Shown here piece by piece: positions 8,867 to 18,780 of a stretch of 37,257 nucleotides of DNA (positions are counted from its first letter, which is position 1; each line of letters starts with the position of its first letter). The notes under the pieces are model-generated. The model searched no databases. It had not been told where the DNA came from and saw only the letters and a list, made by a program, of their open reading frames with translations. This DNA comes from Betaproteobacteria bacterium. Lineage in GTDB: Bacteria; Pseudomonadota; Gammaproteobacteria; Burkholderiales; Burkholderiaceae_A. Made by a program: the position numbers and the translations under genes. The stretch is from assembly GCA_009924525.1 (NCBI GenBank), contig RFRK01000004.1:1-37257 (forward strand), given 5' to 3'.

Positions 8867-9797
8867 TTACCAGCTCGGGCTGTAAGGTGGCATGGTCGAT
8901 GCCATGCCGATCCCGTAGCATCTGCTGTGCGGCGTGCAGCACCTCAGGCCAGTGCGCAAGACTGTCGACCTCAAGATGGGCGGTGAGGCTAATTTCGCCA
9001 GGCATGGTCTCCCAGATATGTAAGTTGTGTACCCGGGTCACTGAGCGCATGGCCTGAAGATCAGCACCGACCGTTTTGAAATTTACAGAATCCGGTACGT
9101 GTTCCATCAGAATCCGGGTCGAGCTTCGCAGTAGGCTGAGTGTCGACTTCAGAATCAGGACGCACACCAAGAGTGAGAGCAGGGGATCAATTGGTGTCCA
9201 CCCGGTGAAGGTGACCACCGCCCCCGCGATGATGGCCGCAATCGAGCCGAGTAAGTCTCCCAAAACATGAATCAGGGCAGCTTTTGAATTCAGGTTGTGC
9301 TGATCTTTCGAGAGCAGCCAGGCCACGACAAGGTTGACCAGTAATCCGATCGCAGCCACTGCCATGACGGTAATGCCTTCAACGCGATGCGGCTGCTGAA
9401 ATCGGTGGATGGCTTCCCAGGCAATCCAGATCACCATCGCGAGCATGGCTAAGGAATTCACAAAAGCCGCCAGTGCTTCGGCCCGGCCGTCACCATAAGA
9501 GCTGGTCTCGGTGGGCGGTCTGCGGGCAATGATTTGCGCTGCGAGCGCGAGAAACAAAGCGGTAGCGTCAGTGATCATGTGGCCCGCATCGGCCATCAGG
9601 GCCATGGAGCCTGAGAGCAGCGATGCCGCAAATTCCACTGCGGCAAAGCCCACAGTGAGCGCAACTGCCCAGCCTAAGACAGTTGCATTTAGCACGATAC
9701 GGGCATGGCCGCGGGTAGTGTCATGGGCACTGTGGCCGTGCAGATCGTGATGGCCTGCGGGTCTGGGTGTTATGGCGTGCGACTTTCGATCTGACAT
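8784..9797 (-). CDS. Cation diffusion facilitator (CDF) family transporter
   Basis: 337 aa, His-rich N-terminus (HHDLHGHSAHDTTRGH), SMALMADAGHMITDATALFLAL and HVLGDLLGSIAAIIAG motifs typical of CzcD/ZitB-type transporters. Confidence 0.93.
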   Translation of the reverse strand: MSDRKSHAITPRPAGHHDLHGHSAHDTTRGHARIVLNATVLGWAVALTVGFAAVEFAASLLSGSMALMADAGHMITDATALFLALAAQIIARRPPTETSSYGDGRAEALAAFVNSLAMLAMVIWIAWEAIHRFQQPHRVEGITVMAVAAIGLLVNLVVAWLLSKDQHNLNSKAALIHVLGDLLGSIAAIIAGAVVTFTGWTPIDPLLSLLVCVLILKSTLSLLRSSTRILMEHVPDSVNFKTVGADLQAMRSVTRVHNLHIWETMPGEISLTAHLEVDSLAHWPEVLHAAQQMLRDRHGIDHATLQPELVTIRQAADGQSGIPAPADPQSAPPASPQ

Positions 9798-9846
9798 GAC
9801 TGAGACTTTAGTACGCCTTGAAAAGAGTAGATTTAGCCGCGTTTTT

Positions 9847-10812
9847 TCAGGATGGACGATTTAGGCGGGCAGAGACCTCGCGCAGGGTGTGATCGACGGT
9901 TGGATATTGAAGGCTGATACGGAGTTCGCGGCCGATTCGTGCGGATTTCACCCGCCGCGATTCCGCAAGAAATCCCATCATCATGGGATGGACGGCGCCC
10001 TGTGCTGCGAGGGATTTCATGTCCTCGCGTGAGACGCGCGGAGGCCGGGTTAGGCCGAGTGCGTCAGCAACTGCATCAAAGTAATCCGCCATTTTCATTT
10101 CGGTATCGTCAACCGCATTGGTGATACGGCCTGGTCTGCCACGAAACAGTGCCGTGAGTGCGATGCGTGCAAGGTCATCTGCATGAATGTGGTTGGTAAA
10201 CACATCCTCTTCTTGACGAAGGGCGGGCTGCCGTGCGGCGATACGCGAGGTAGGCAGGCGCTGATTGCTATCGTAGATGCCGGGTACGCGAAGCACATGC
10301 GCGCCGAGAGGCCGGAGGGCCCGCTCGGCATCAAGTCGGCGCAGTGACCTCGGCTGACGCGTTTGACAGCGGCTGGTCTCTGAGACTTCCGCGCCTTGAT
10401 AATTTCCGTAAACGCCCGTCGTGCTGAGGTAGACCAACGGCATCGCATATTGACCGGCACGCAGGCCGCAGGCCAGGGCCCGTGCCCGCCGGTCCCGACC
10501 GCTGGCCGCAGCCTGTGATGGGTCAGGCTCAGCGGTTGGGAGATAAACGATAGCGGCCTGCAGTATCCGCACCATGCGCTGAACCGATTTCTGTTGATCT
10601 AGATCCAGGGCAAGCGCGCGGTGTCGGCCTGCAAAAAATGCGGGGTGGAGCTTTGGTGGTAGGCGCCGGGATGCGGCGCGGCCCACCACGATCAGTCGGG
10701 GGCCATGCTTTTGGGATGGGCGCGATAAGCAGAGCTCAAGTGAGCGGCGTGCCACATCCCCAAAGCCGATTAAGCCGAGTCGCAGACGCCGAAATTGTCG
10801 TGGCAGTGCCAT
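9847..10812 (-). CDS. NAD-dependent epimerase/dehydratase (extended SDR) family protein
   Basis: 321 aa. LRLGLIGFGDVARR N-terminal dinucleotide-binding motif, LVYLSTTGVYGNYQGAEVSE, and IHADDLARIALTAL. Confidence 0.8.
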   Translation of the reverse strand: MALPRQFRRLRLGLIGFGDVARRSLELCLSRPSQKHGPRLIVVGRAASRRLPPKLHPAFFAGRHRALALDLDQQKSVQRMVRILQAAIVYLPTAEPDPSQAAASGRDRRARALACGLRAGQYAMPLVYLSTTGVYGNYQGAEVSETSRCQTRQPRSLRRLDAERALRPLGAHVLRVPGIYDSNQRLPTSRIAARQPALRQEEDVFTNHIHADDLARIALTALFRGRPGRITNAVDDTEMKMADYFDAVADALGLTRPPRVSREDMKSLAAQGAVHPMMMGFLAESRRVKSARIGRELRISLQYPTVDHTLREVSARLNRPS

Positions 10813-10839
10813 CGCTTTACTTTAAAGGCTCTAGAAAGC

Positions 10840-10871
10840 AAAAAACCCTTCGATCGCTCGAAGGGTTTTTT
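10840..10871. terminator. Rho-independent, potentially bidirectional terminator
   Basis: AAAAAACCCTTCGA-TCGC-TCGAAGGGTTTTTT: 14-bp perfect stem with T-runs on both strands, directly downstream of the cytochrome c gene. Confidence 0.9.
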
Positions 10872-10891
10872 GATATTTCCGTGTGAGCGAT

Positions 10892-11203
10892 TTACTTCAC
10901 AGTTAACACGTATCTCGCCATCGTCAGGGCGTCCGCATCGGAGACCTGGGGGTGAGGAGGCATAGGAACCGGTCCCCATACGCCTTGGCCGCCAGCCTTG
11001 ATTTTCTTGGCCAATTTTTCTGCAGCGCCTGCATCTGCTGCGTATTTTGCAGCGACATCTTTGTAGGCGGGGCCAACCATTTTTTTGTCGTTGGCGTGGC
11101 AGGCTGTGCAGTTGAATTTCTTGAGCAAATCGGGTGAGGCGAACGCGGCACCGGCGGAGGCCATCATGCCTGCGGCAACGGTCAGAGCAACAAACTTACG
11201 CAT
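10892..11203 (-). CDS. Small periplasmic class I cytochrome c (c551/c552-like)
   Basis: Signal peptide MRKFVALTVAAGMMASAGAAFA, heme motif CTACH, distal MPPHPQVSDADALTMARYVL. AGGAG before the ATG at 11203. Confidence 0.93.
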   Translation of the reverse strand: MRKFVALTVAAGMMASAGAAFASPDLLKKFNCTACHANDKKMVGPAYKDVAAKYAADAGAAEKLAKKIKAGGQGVWGPVPMPPHPQVSDADALTMARYVLTVK

Positions 11204-11319
11204 GGATACTCTCCTAAAGAAAAACCAAACAATTTTTGGCAGATTCAATGCAGTGCATCTGCTTCTTATAACGGGCCGACGCAGCGGCCGGTTGACCCGA
11301 ATTGTAGCCGCAAATCCGT

Positions 11320-13053
11320 TTACTCCCGGATCTCGGGCTGAGAGAGCTCGGGGTCGGTGACGGCGCCTCGGCTCGCCGAGGCTGCAAGTTTCGCGAATTT
11401 AGCCAGCACGCCACGGGTATAGCGGGGCTTCGGTGCGCGCCAGGTGGCCTTGCGTGCCTCGAATTCGGCCTCGCTGATATTTAGTTGGATGAGCTGTTTG
11501 TGGGCGTCGATGGTGATGGAGTCACCCTCTTTGACCAGCCCGATGGGACCGCCGACTGCAGCCTCGGGGGCGACGTGGCCTACGACCATGCCCCATGTGC
11601 CACCCGAGAAGCGGCCATCGGTAATCAGGCCCACCGACTCGCCGAGGCCCTGGCCGATGAGTGCTGATGTGGGAGCGAGCATTTCGCGCATACCCGGCCC
11701 GCCGCGGGGGCCCTCGTAGCGGATCACGACAACATCACCGGCCTTGATCGCTCGGTCCATGATGGCCTGCATGGCGGCATCTTCTGAATCAAATACGCGA
11801 GCTGGCCCAGTGATAACAGGATTTTTCAGGCCTGTGATCTTGGCCACACAGCCCTCGGGAGAGAGGTTGCCTTTCAAAATCGCAAGATGGCCTTCGGAAT
11901 AGAGCGCTTTTTTAATGGGCAGAATCACATCCTGATCTGCGCGGGGTTCGGCAGGGATATCGCTGAGCATTTCGGCAACAGTTTTTCCTGTGATGGTCAG
12001 GCAGTCTCCATGCAGGAGGCCTGCTTGCAGCAGAATCTTCATGACCTGCGGAATGCCGCCGGCGCGATGCAGATCGGTGGCGACATAACGGCCCGATGGC
12101 TTTAAATCGCAAATCACTGGGACTTTTCGACGGATGCGTTCGAAGTCATCGATCTCCCAGTGCACGCCGGCCGAGTGCGCAATCGCCAGGAAATGCAACA
12201 CCGCATTGGTAGAGCCACCGACGGCCATGATGACGGCAACCGCATTTTCGATCGACTCGCGCGTGATGATGTCGCGCGGCCGAATGCCTTTGCGAATGGC
12301 CTCGACCAAGACCCGCGCCGACTCGGCTGCGCTTGTGATTTTTTCCTGGTCCTCATTGGCCATGGTGGAGGAGTACGGCAGGCTCATGCCGAGCGCCTCA
12401 AAAGAGGAGCTCATGGTGTTTGCGGTATACATGCCACCGCAGGATCCCGATCCTGGACAGGAGCGTTTCTCGATCTCTTTGAAGTCGGTTTCGCTCAGGC
12501 GGCCTGCTGTGAATTCACCGACCGCCTCAAAGGCGGAAACAATAGTGAGGTCTTTACCTTTGTAGTGGCCGGGTTTAATGGTGCCGCCGTATACATAGAT
12601 TGCGGGCACATTGGTGCGTGCAATGGCCATCATGCCGCCGGGCATATTTTTATCGCAGCCGCCAATCACCAGCACGCCATCCATCCACTGGCCATTGACG
12701 CAGGTCTCGATTGAGTCCGCAATGACTTCACGGGAGACCAGCGAATACTTCATGCCCTCGGTGCCCATGCCAATGCCATCCGAAATGGTGGGCGTACCAA
12801 AGAGCTGGGCGTTTGCGCCTGCCGATTTCAATGCAACGACCGCTGCATCTGCTAGTGGCTGAAGGCCGCTGTTGCAAGGCGTAATGGTGGAGTGTCCATT
12901 CGCGATGCCAACCATCGGCTTGTTGATAAAGTCTTCTTCTCTGTAGCCCATCGCGTAATACATCGATCGATTGGGCGCGCGGGCTACCCCCTCGGTCACC
13001 ATGCGAGACCGCTCGTTAAGTCGTTTGGGCGGGGTGGGGTCCGGCTTTGCCAT
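11320..13053 (-). CDS. ilvD: Dihydroxy-acid dehydratase
   Basis: [88 protein letters not shown]. Start chosen at the internal Met preceded by AGGAG. Confidence 0.97.
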   Translation of the reverse strand: MAKPDPTPPKRLNERSRMVTEGVARAPNRSMYYAMGYREEDFINKPMVGIANGHSTITPCNSGLQPLADAAVVALKSAGANAQLFGTPTISDGIGMGTEGMKYSLVSREVIADSIETCVNGQWMDGVLVIGGCDKNMPGGMMAIARTNVPAIYVYGGTIKPGHYKGKDLTIVSAFEAVGEFTAGRLSETDFKEIEKRSCPGSGSCGGMYTANTMSSSFEALGMSLPYSSTMANEDQEKITSAAESARVLVEAIRKGIRPRDIITRESIENAVAVIMAVGGSTNAVLHFLAIAHSAGVHWEIDDFERIRRKVPVICDLKPSGRYVATDLHRAGGIPQVMKILLQAGLLHGDCLTITGKTVAEMLSDIPAEPRADQDVILPIKKALYSEGHLAILKGNLSPEGCVAKITGLKNPVITGPARVFDSEDAAMQAIMDRAIKAGDVVVIRYEGPRGGPGMREMLAPTSALIGQGLGESVGLITDGRFSGGTWGMVVGHVAPEAAVGGPIGLVKEGDSITIDAHKQLIQLNISEAEFEARKATWRAPKPRYTRGVLAKFAKLAASASRGAVTDPELSQPEIRE

Positions 13054-13097
13054 GGCGCTGGTCTCCTGGAGAAGGGTCAAAGGTTATATTGTGCCGT

Positions 13098-13904
13098 ATG
13101 GCGCCATCTGCTCTTGTTCATCCGCAGTTTGATCCCGTTGCGATTTCCTTCGGCCCGCTCGCGATACGCTGGTATGGCCTGATGTATCTCGTGGCTTTTG
13201 CTGCAGTCCTGATTCTGGGCAGGCTGCGTATGAAGGCTTCGGGTGCGCCTGCGGTAATCGATGCCCGGGGCCTGGATGACCTGCTGCTCTACGGTGTGAT
13301 TGGTGTAGTGCTCGGGGGCCGGCTGGGCTATGTACTGTTCTACAAGCCTGCCTATTACCTGCAACATCCTGCGGAAATCGTGGCGATCTGGCAGGGGGGA
13401 ATGGCCTTTCATGGCGGCATGCTGGGCGTAATCGCCGCAATGGGATTTTTTGCGTGGCGACGTCGGATTGAGTTTTTCCGAGTGGCCGATTTTATTGCGC
13501 CACTCGTGCCGCTTGGGCTTGCCGCAGGCCGGCTCGGTAATTTTATTAATGGTGAGCTCTGGGGCCGGCCTGTTGAGTCCGCACTTCCATGGGCCATGGT
13601 CTTTCCCCAGGCAGGCGATATGCTTGCCCGTCATCCTTCGCAGCTTTATCAGATGCTACTCGAGGGCCTGCTGCTATTTGTCGTGTTGTGGCGCTTTTCA
13701 GCGCGCGCTCGGCCAATCGGTGCGGTTTCAGGTTTATTTCTTTTCGGCTACGGCCTGGCACGCTCACTGGCGGAGATCGCGCGTGAGCCGGATGCGTTTC
13801 TCGGCGTATTGTCCCTTGGCTTGACCATGGGACAATGGCTTTCCTTACCCATGATGTTGGTGGGTGCTGTGATTCTGTTGTGGTCTTATCGGCGATCAAA
13901 TTAA
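13098..13904 (+). CDS. lgt: Prolipoprotein diacylglyceryl transferase
   Basis: [83 protein letters not shown]. Confidence 0.97.
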   Translation: MAPSALVHPQFDPVAISFGPLAIRWYGLMYLVAFAAVLILGRLRMKASGAPAVIDARGLDDLLLYGVIGVVLGGRLGYVLFYKPAYYLQHPAEIVAIWQGGMAFHGGMLGVIAAMGFFAWRRRIEFFRVADFIAPLVPLGLAAGRLGNFINGELWGRPVESALPWAMVFPQAGDMLARHPSQLYQMLLEGLLLFVVLWRFSARARPIGAVSGLFLFGYGLARSLAEIAREPDAFLGVLSLGLTMGQWLSLPMMLVGAVILLWSYRRSN

Positions 13905-13905
13905 C

Positions 13906-14715
13906 GTGGCGCAGTCTGAACATCATCCTGGCGGCAGTATTGGCTGGACCTCGGTGCCGCCCGTAGCCCGGGTCACGCTGTCGCACGCAGGGCAGTTAAA
14001 CGCAATCTCAATTCAGATGTGGCGAGAGTTGAGGCGATGTTTCGAGGAAATTTCCGCCCGACCGGGATTGCGGCTGGCGGTCATCTCAGGGCAGCACGGC
14101 GCGTTCGCCGCCGGCGCCGACATCTCCGAATTTTCCGCGCAGCGCATGAGCCGAGAGCAGGTCCGGGCCTATCACGAGGACATCATTGCACCCGCACTTC
14201 GCGCAATCGCGCATTGCCCCATACCTGTCGTGGCAGCCATTGATGGGGCCTGTATCGGCGGTGGGCTAGAGATTGCCTGTGTCTGCGATCTTCGCCTTGC
14301 CACCGATCGCAGCCGCTTTGGCGTGCCGATTAATCGACTTGGTTTTCCCATGGCTCCGCAAGAGGCTGCCGCCTTGCTCGGGTTAGTCGGCGGTGCGACT
14401 GCCCTTGAACTCCTTCTGGAGGGCCGACTGATGGATGCCGAGGAGGCGTATGACAAAGGCCTGGTGAATCGCGTCGTGCCGCAAGCGCTGTTTGATGATG
14501 CATTGGATACATTGATACGGCATATTGTGGCCGGTGGGCCTGCCGCTGCCCGGCGGAACAAGTGGCTGATTCGACGGCTGATGGAACTTGCCCAGGGGCC
14601 CGGGCTCACCGCAGCCCAGAAGGATGCGAGCTGGGATTTTGCAGACTCCCAGGATTATCGTCGCGGCATCAGTGCGTTTTTCAATAAGACGCGCCCCGAT
14701 TTTCAAGATGACTAA
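13906..14715 (+). CDS. Enoyl-CoA hydratase/isomerase family protein
   Basis: 269 aa crotonase fold: AFAAGADISEF, ACIGGGLEIACVCDLRLA, LLLEGRLMDAEEAYDKGLVNRVV. Confidence 0.92.
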   Translation: MAQSEHHPGGSIGWTSVPPVARVTLSHAGQLNAISIQMWRELRRCFEEISARPGLRLAVISGQHGAFAAGADISEFSAQRMSREQVRAYHEDIIAPALRAIAHCPIPVVAAIDGACIGGGLEIACVCDLRLATDRSRFGVPINRLGFPMAPQEAAALLGLVGGATALELLLEGRLMDAEEAYDKGLVNRVVPQALFDDALDTLIRHIVAGGPAAARRNKWLIRRLMELAQGPGLTAAQKDASWDFADSQDYRRGISAFFNKTRPDFQDD

Positions 14716-14730
14716 GTGTGCAGGGTCTAA

Positions 14731-16245
14731 ATGAGTAATCTTTACCGAGTTTTAGAGTCTCAGTTTCCCCGGTCGACGGACACCTGTGCGTTTGAAACGC
14801 CGGATGGCCGCTATTACACCTTTGATGACCTCCGTGCTGGCAGTGCCAAGATCGCCAATTGGCTGGCGTCACTCGGCATCGCCCGTGGAAGTCGAATCGC
14901 AGTTCAGGTTGAGAAGTCAGTCGAAGCGGTCATGCTTTATCTCGCTGCTTTGCGTAGCGGTATGGTGTTTTTGCCGCTCAATACCGCCTACCGAGAATCG
15001 GAGATGAGCTATTTCATCAAAGATGCTGAGCCGGCAGTCGTGGTCTGTAGTCCTGCGAATGTTTCGTGGGTGGAGCCGATCGCGCGGGCCCATGGCTGCG
15101 GTCATGTGATGACCCTGGGGGAGTCTGCTGATGGCAGTCTGATTCAGGCGGCAACACCGCATCGGACATCGTTTAAAACCGTCAGCAGTCGGCCCGATGA
15201 TCTCGCAGCGATTCTGTACACCTCGGGCACGACAGGCCGCAGTAAAGGCGCGATGCTTAGCCATCGAAATTTGGCCTCTAATGCCCGCACCTTGAAAAAG
15301 GCTTGGCATTGGCAGCGCGGCGACGTGCTACTGCATGCCCTGCCAATTTTCCATGTGCATGGTCTTTTTGTAGCGCTGCATGGTGCTTTGATCAATGGCA
15401 GCAAGACCCTGTGGTGTTCGAAGTTCGATGCCGATCAAATCATTAGGCTGCTGCCGCGGGCAACGGTGATGATGGGCGTGCCGACTTTTTATGTTCGGCT
15501 TGTCGCCGATGATCGTCTCACGCGATCTTTAGTGAAAGGGGTGCGGCTGTTCATCTCTGGATCTGCGCCGCTTCTCAAAGAGACCTTCGAAGCCTTTCGT
15601 GCGAAGACTGGCCATGTGATTTTGGAGCGTTACGGTATGAGTGAGACCGTCATGCTGACTTCGAATCCCTATCAAGGAGAGCGTCGTGCGGGGACGGTGG
15701 GCCTTCCGCTCCCCGGGGTCGGGCTGCGTTTGATTGGTGATCATGGCCGCATCGTACGTAAGCGCCGGCAAGGCTTATCGGAAATCGGCGCCGTTGAAGT
15801 CCGTGGTCCAAATGTGTTTTCGGGCTATTGGAGGATGCCTGAGAAGACCCGCGAGGAGTTCACGACAGACCGCTGGTTTCGGACAGGTGACATGGGCCAG
15901 TGGGATGCTGACGGGTATCTGCAGCTCGTGGGCCGAAGCAAAGACCTCATCATTACCGGCGGCTATAACGTCTATCCGAAAGAAATTGAGATGCTCATCG
16001 ATGAGATGGCCGGCGTAGATGAGTCCGCAGTGATTGGTGTTCCGCACCCCGATTTTGGCGAGGCAGTGACCGCCGTGGTGGTCCCTAAGCCCGGCGCATT
16101 ATTGAATCCGCAGGCGATGATCGCTGAGATCAAGACAAGGATCGCCAACTACAAAGTACCCAAAGCCATTCACATCGTGCAGACGCTACCTCGCAACGCG
16201 ATGGGCAAGGTCCAGAAAACAGTCCTGCGTGAGCAATTCAGCTAG
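14731..16245 (+). CDS. Malonyl-CoA synthase (MatB-like) / acyl-CoA synthetase
   Basis: 504 aa ANL enzyme: AILYTSGTTGRSKGAMLSHRN, LERYGMSETVMLTSNPYQGERRAGTVGLPLPGV, WFRTGDMGQWDADGYLQLVGRSKDLIITGGYNVYPKEIE, AMGKVQK. The RYGMSE...GERRAGTVG stretch is MatB-like. Confidence 0.85.
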   Translation: MSNLYRVLESQFPRSTDTCAFETPDGRYYTFDDLRAGSAKIANWLASLGIARGSRIAVQVEKSVEAVMLYLAALRSGMVFLPLNTAYRESEMSYFIKDAEPAVVVCSPANVSWVEPIARAHGCGHVMTLGESADGSLIQAATPHRTSFKTVSSRPDDLAAILYTSGTTGRSKGAMLSHRNLASNARTLKKAWHWQRGDVLLHALPIFHVHGLFVALHGALINGSKTLWCSKFDADQIIRLLPRATVMMGVPTFYVRLVADDRLTRSLVKGVRLFISGSAPLLKETFEAFRAKTGHVILERYGMSETVMLTSNPYQGERRAGTVGLPLPGVGLRLIGDHGRIVRKRRQGLSEIGAVEVRGPNVFSGYWRMPEKTREEFTTDRWFRTGDMGQWDADGYLQLVGRSKDLIITGGYNVYPKEIEMLIDEMAGVDESAVIGVPHPDFGEAVTAVVVPKPGALLNPQAMIAEIKTRIANYKVPKAIHIVQTLPRNAMGKVQKTVLREQFS

Positions 16246-16278
16246 TGGGCCCAGCCCACGCGGTGGCGGGTCGGCGGT

Positions 16279-16467
16279 TTAGGGCAGGCGCTCGACAATG
16301 GCCTCAAGCTTTTCCGAAGCCTGCTGCAGCCGCTCTCCCATCGCGCGGTGTTCAGCGTTTAACTGGGCATTTTGATTGCGCAGCCGAGTGTTCTCCTGGC
16401 GCAATTGATTCACGACCGCAATCAGGGCGTCGGCCTTATCGGCCAGGGCGGTTAATTCATTGAGCAT
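16279..16467 (-). CDS. Small coiled-coil protein, ZapB-like / TIGR02449-like
   Basis: 62 aa: MLNELTALADKADALIAVVNQLRQENTRLRNQNAQLNAEHRAMGERLQQASEKLEAIVERLP, clear heptad-like pattern. Confidence 0.7.
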   Translation of the reverse strand: MLNELTALADKADALIAVVNQLRQENTRLRNQNAQLNAEHRAMGERLQQASEKLEAIVERLP

Positions 16468-16511
16468 GGCGCTAATGTTACCAAGCCGTTCGAAGGTGGA
16501 ATAATCCGGCC

Positions 16512-18749
16512 ATGAAATTTCTTCAATTATTGGTTTGGCTGCTCATGGCTGCAGCGCCCGCTTCACAGGCACAGGGGCTGCTTCAAAAGGCTCAGCAGGC
16601 GGCTGATGTCGCGGCCCCCGCTGAGGGTATGACTCGGGTGGGCCATTTGCAGGCCGGACTGATTGCTGAGCGCAGGGCGGTGGCTGCTGGGCAGAGCCTC
16701 TGGGTTGGCCTGCGTCTCGTTCACGATGAACACTGGCACACCTATTGGAAAAACCCAGGGGATTCGGGACTACCCACACGAATTGATTGGCGTTTGCCTG
16801 CGGGCTGGAAAGCCGGCGCGATTCAATGGCCCACGCCGAAACGATTACCGGTGGGCCCGCTGGCGAATTTCGGCTACGAGGGAGATCTGCTGCTGGCAGT
16901 CGAATTGATTGCACCCTCGTCGATATCTGCGCGCGAGGTTGTCCTGCAGGCCCAAGCCAGCTGGCTGGTCTGCAAAGATGTCTGTATCCCGGGTGAGGCC
17001 TCTTTGGCATTGCGATTGCCCGTGGCAGCAGATGCGAAATCAGTCGAGCCTTCGGCTGATGCGTCCTTATTTGCGTTAGCACGAGAGCGTCTGCCGAAAA
17101 AGGATTCTGGCCGGCTGATCACAGCCCATCTTGTGGATCGCCAGCTGGTTTTATCGTGGCCGAAATCGGATGCCGATGAAGTTGCGGGCCTGTTTCTTCC
17201 CTACATCGAGGGCCTCATCCTGCCGGCTGCTGCACAGCGGCTTTCAAAAACAGAGCAGGGCTGGCGGCTGGATATCCCCCTTGGCGAATCATCGACCGCT
17301 GCAGTTGAGCAGATTAAAAAAGCCAAGATCGTTGAGGGGATCTGGATCGCTGGCGCACAGCCCGGACTCGAATGGCGGGCGGCGCTGACGATGCAGTCGC
17401 CTCCCGCTGTAGTGAGTGTGGTCTCCGAGGGCCAGACAGCCGCCGCCGCAGCGCCTAGCTCAAAGCCTGCTGCAAGTTTTGGCGGCAGCGCATTCTGGTC
17501 AGCATTGGGTGCTGCATTGTTGGGCGGCCTGATTTTGAACCTCATGCCCTGCGTTTTTCCGGTGATTGGATTGAAGGTGCTCTCGTTTGCCGAATCGGCA
17601 CATGCCACATCGATCACTGTCTTACGGGCCTTGTCATTCTCGGCGGGCGTGATTCTGACCTTCGCCGCCTTGGGCTTACTTATGGCGGCGCTGCGTGGCC
17701 TGGGTGAGGCCATCGGCTGGGGTTTTCAGCTGCAGAATCCAGCGGTGGTTTTGGGCTTATCGCTTCTGTTCGTATTTATTGCGCTTAACTTTTTAGGCGT
17801 ATTTGAGATGGGTTTACTTGCGGTGCGCGTGGCGAATTTAGGGTTTGCAGATCGTGCTGCGGCCCAGGCCAATGCCGGCGGTGCTTTTGCTTCCGGCGTG
17901 CTGGCGGTCGTGGTCGCTTCACCCTGCACAGTGCCCTTTATGGGCAGCGCAATCGGCTTTACTGCGACCGCAAGTTTTTGGGAAACTTTGTTGATCTTCA
18001 CGGGACTTGGAATCGGCATGTCGCTGCCGTATCTGTTGATGGCCTTTTTGCCCGATCTTCTCAAAGTGTTGCCGCGGCCTGGCCCGTGGATGATGATTTT
18101 TAAGCAGGCCATGGCCTTTCCGATGCTCGCTGCAGCGGCCTGGTTGATCTGGGTTTTAGCGGGACTGCAGGGCTCCGATCGTGTATTGACGGCACTGATG
18201 GCGGCGATCGCAATGTCGCTGCTGCTCTGGATTTATGGCCGGTTCTTGCAACAGGGCAAAGCGGGGCCGGTGTCTTTGGTGGGCGCATTGGTGGCTTTTG
18301 TCTTTCTGGTCTTAACGATCGCATGGACTTTGCGCGAGGCGCCGGCCAGTAGTCTGCGTTCATCAATTCCGGCGATATCCCTGTCGGAACCTGCCGCTGT
18401 CGCGGGCAGCGAAGTGCGTTGGCAGGCCTGGGCCCCGGGACTGGCCGAGCGGCTTGCGCTGCAGGGCACGCCGGTCTTCGTTGATTTCACTGCGAGCTGG
18501 TGCATTACCTGCCAGGCCAATAAGGTCCGCGTCTTACAAGGCGATGCGGTGATCAAGGCCTTCAAAGAAAATCGTGTGCAGGCATTGCGGGCTGATTGGA
18601 CCCGCCAGGATCCTCAGATTGCTGCTGAACTCTCTCGGCACGGAAGAAACGGCGTGCCGTTATATCTTGTTTATCGGGCTGGCGAAACAAAGCCGCGCAT
18701 CCTATCGGAGTGGCTCACGGATCGAGAGGTGATCACGGCCTTGCGCTAG
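16512..18749 (+). CDS. DsbD-family thiol:disulfide interchange protein (cytochrome c biogenesis-type TM domain plus C-terminal thioredoxin)
   Basis: Signal peptide, N-terminal CKDVCIPG pair, TM domain NLMPCVFPVIGLK and VVASPCTVPFMG, C-terminal DFTASWCITCQANK. Confidence 0.93.
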   Translation: MKFLQLLVWLLMAAAPASQAQGLLQKAQQAADVAAPAEGMTRVGHLQAGLIAERRAVAAGQSLWVGLRLVHDEHWHTYWKNPGDSGLPTRIDWRLPAGWKAGAIQWPTPKRLPVGPLANFGYEGDLLLAVELIAPSSISAREVVLQAQASWLVCKDVCIPGEASLALRLPVAADAKSVEPSADASLFALARERLPKKDSGRLITAHLVDRQLVLSWPKSDADEVAGLFLPYIEGLILPAAAQRLSKTEQGWRLDIPLGESSTAAVEQIKKAKIVEGIWIAGAQPGLEWRAALTMQSPPAVVSVVSEGQTAAAAAPSSKPAASFGGSAFWSALGAALLGGLILNLMPCVFPVIGLKVLSFAESAHATSITVLRALSFSAGVILTFAALGLLMAALRGLGEAIGWGFQLQNPAVVLGLSLLFVFIALNFLGVFEMGLLAVRVANLGFADRAAAQANAGGAFASGVLAVVVASPCTVPFMGSAIGFTATASFWETLLIFTGLGIGMSLPYLLMAFLPDLLKVLPRPGPWMMIFKQAMAFPMLAAAAWLIWVLAGLQGSDRVLTALMAAIAMSLLLWIYGRFLQQGKAGPVSLVGALVAFVFLVLTIAWTLREAPASSLRSSIPAISLSEPAAVAGSEVRWQAWAPGLAERLALQGTPVFVDFTASWCITCQANKVRVLQGDAVIKAFKENRVQALRADWTRQDPQIAAELSRHGRNGVPLYLVYRAGETKPRILSEWLTDREVITALR

Positions 18750-18780
18750 CGATGCATGCGCCTGCTGTGGTTCGGGGCCC

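Noticed and set aside
13077-13634. 185-aa minus-strand ORF antisense to lgt
   Set aside because: Composition is that of a shadow frame and lgt on the plus strand is unambiguous.
16245-16259. GTGGGC-CCA-GCCCAC hairpin at the matB-like stop codon as a terminator
   Set aside because: Perfect 6-bp stem but no U-tract on either strand, so not called as a rho-independent terminator.
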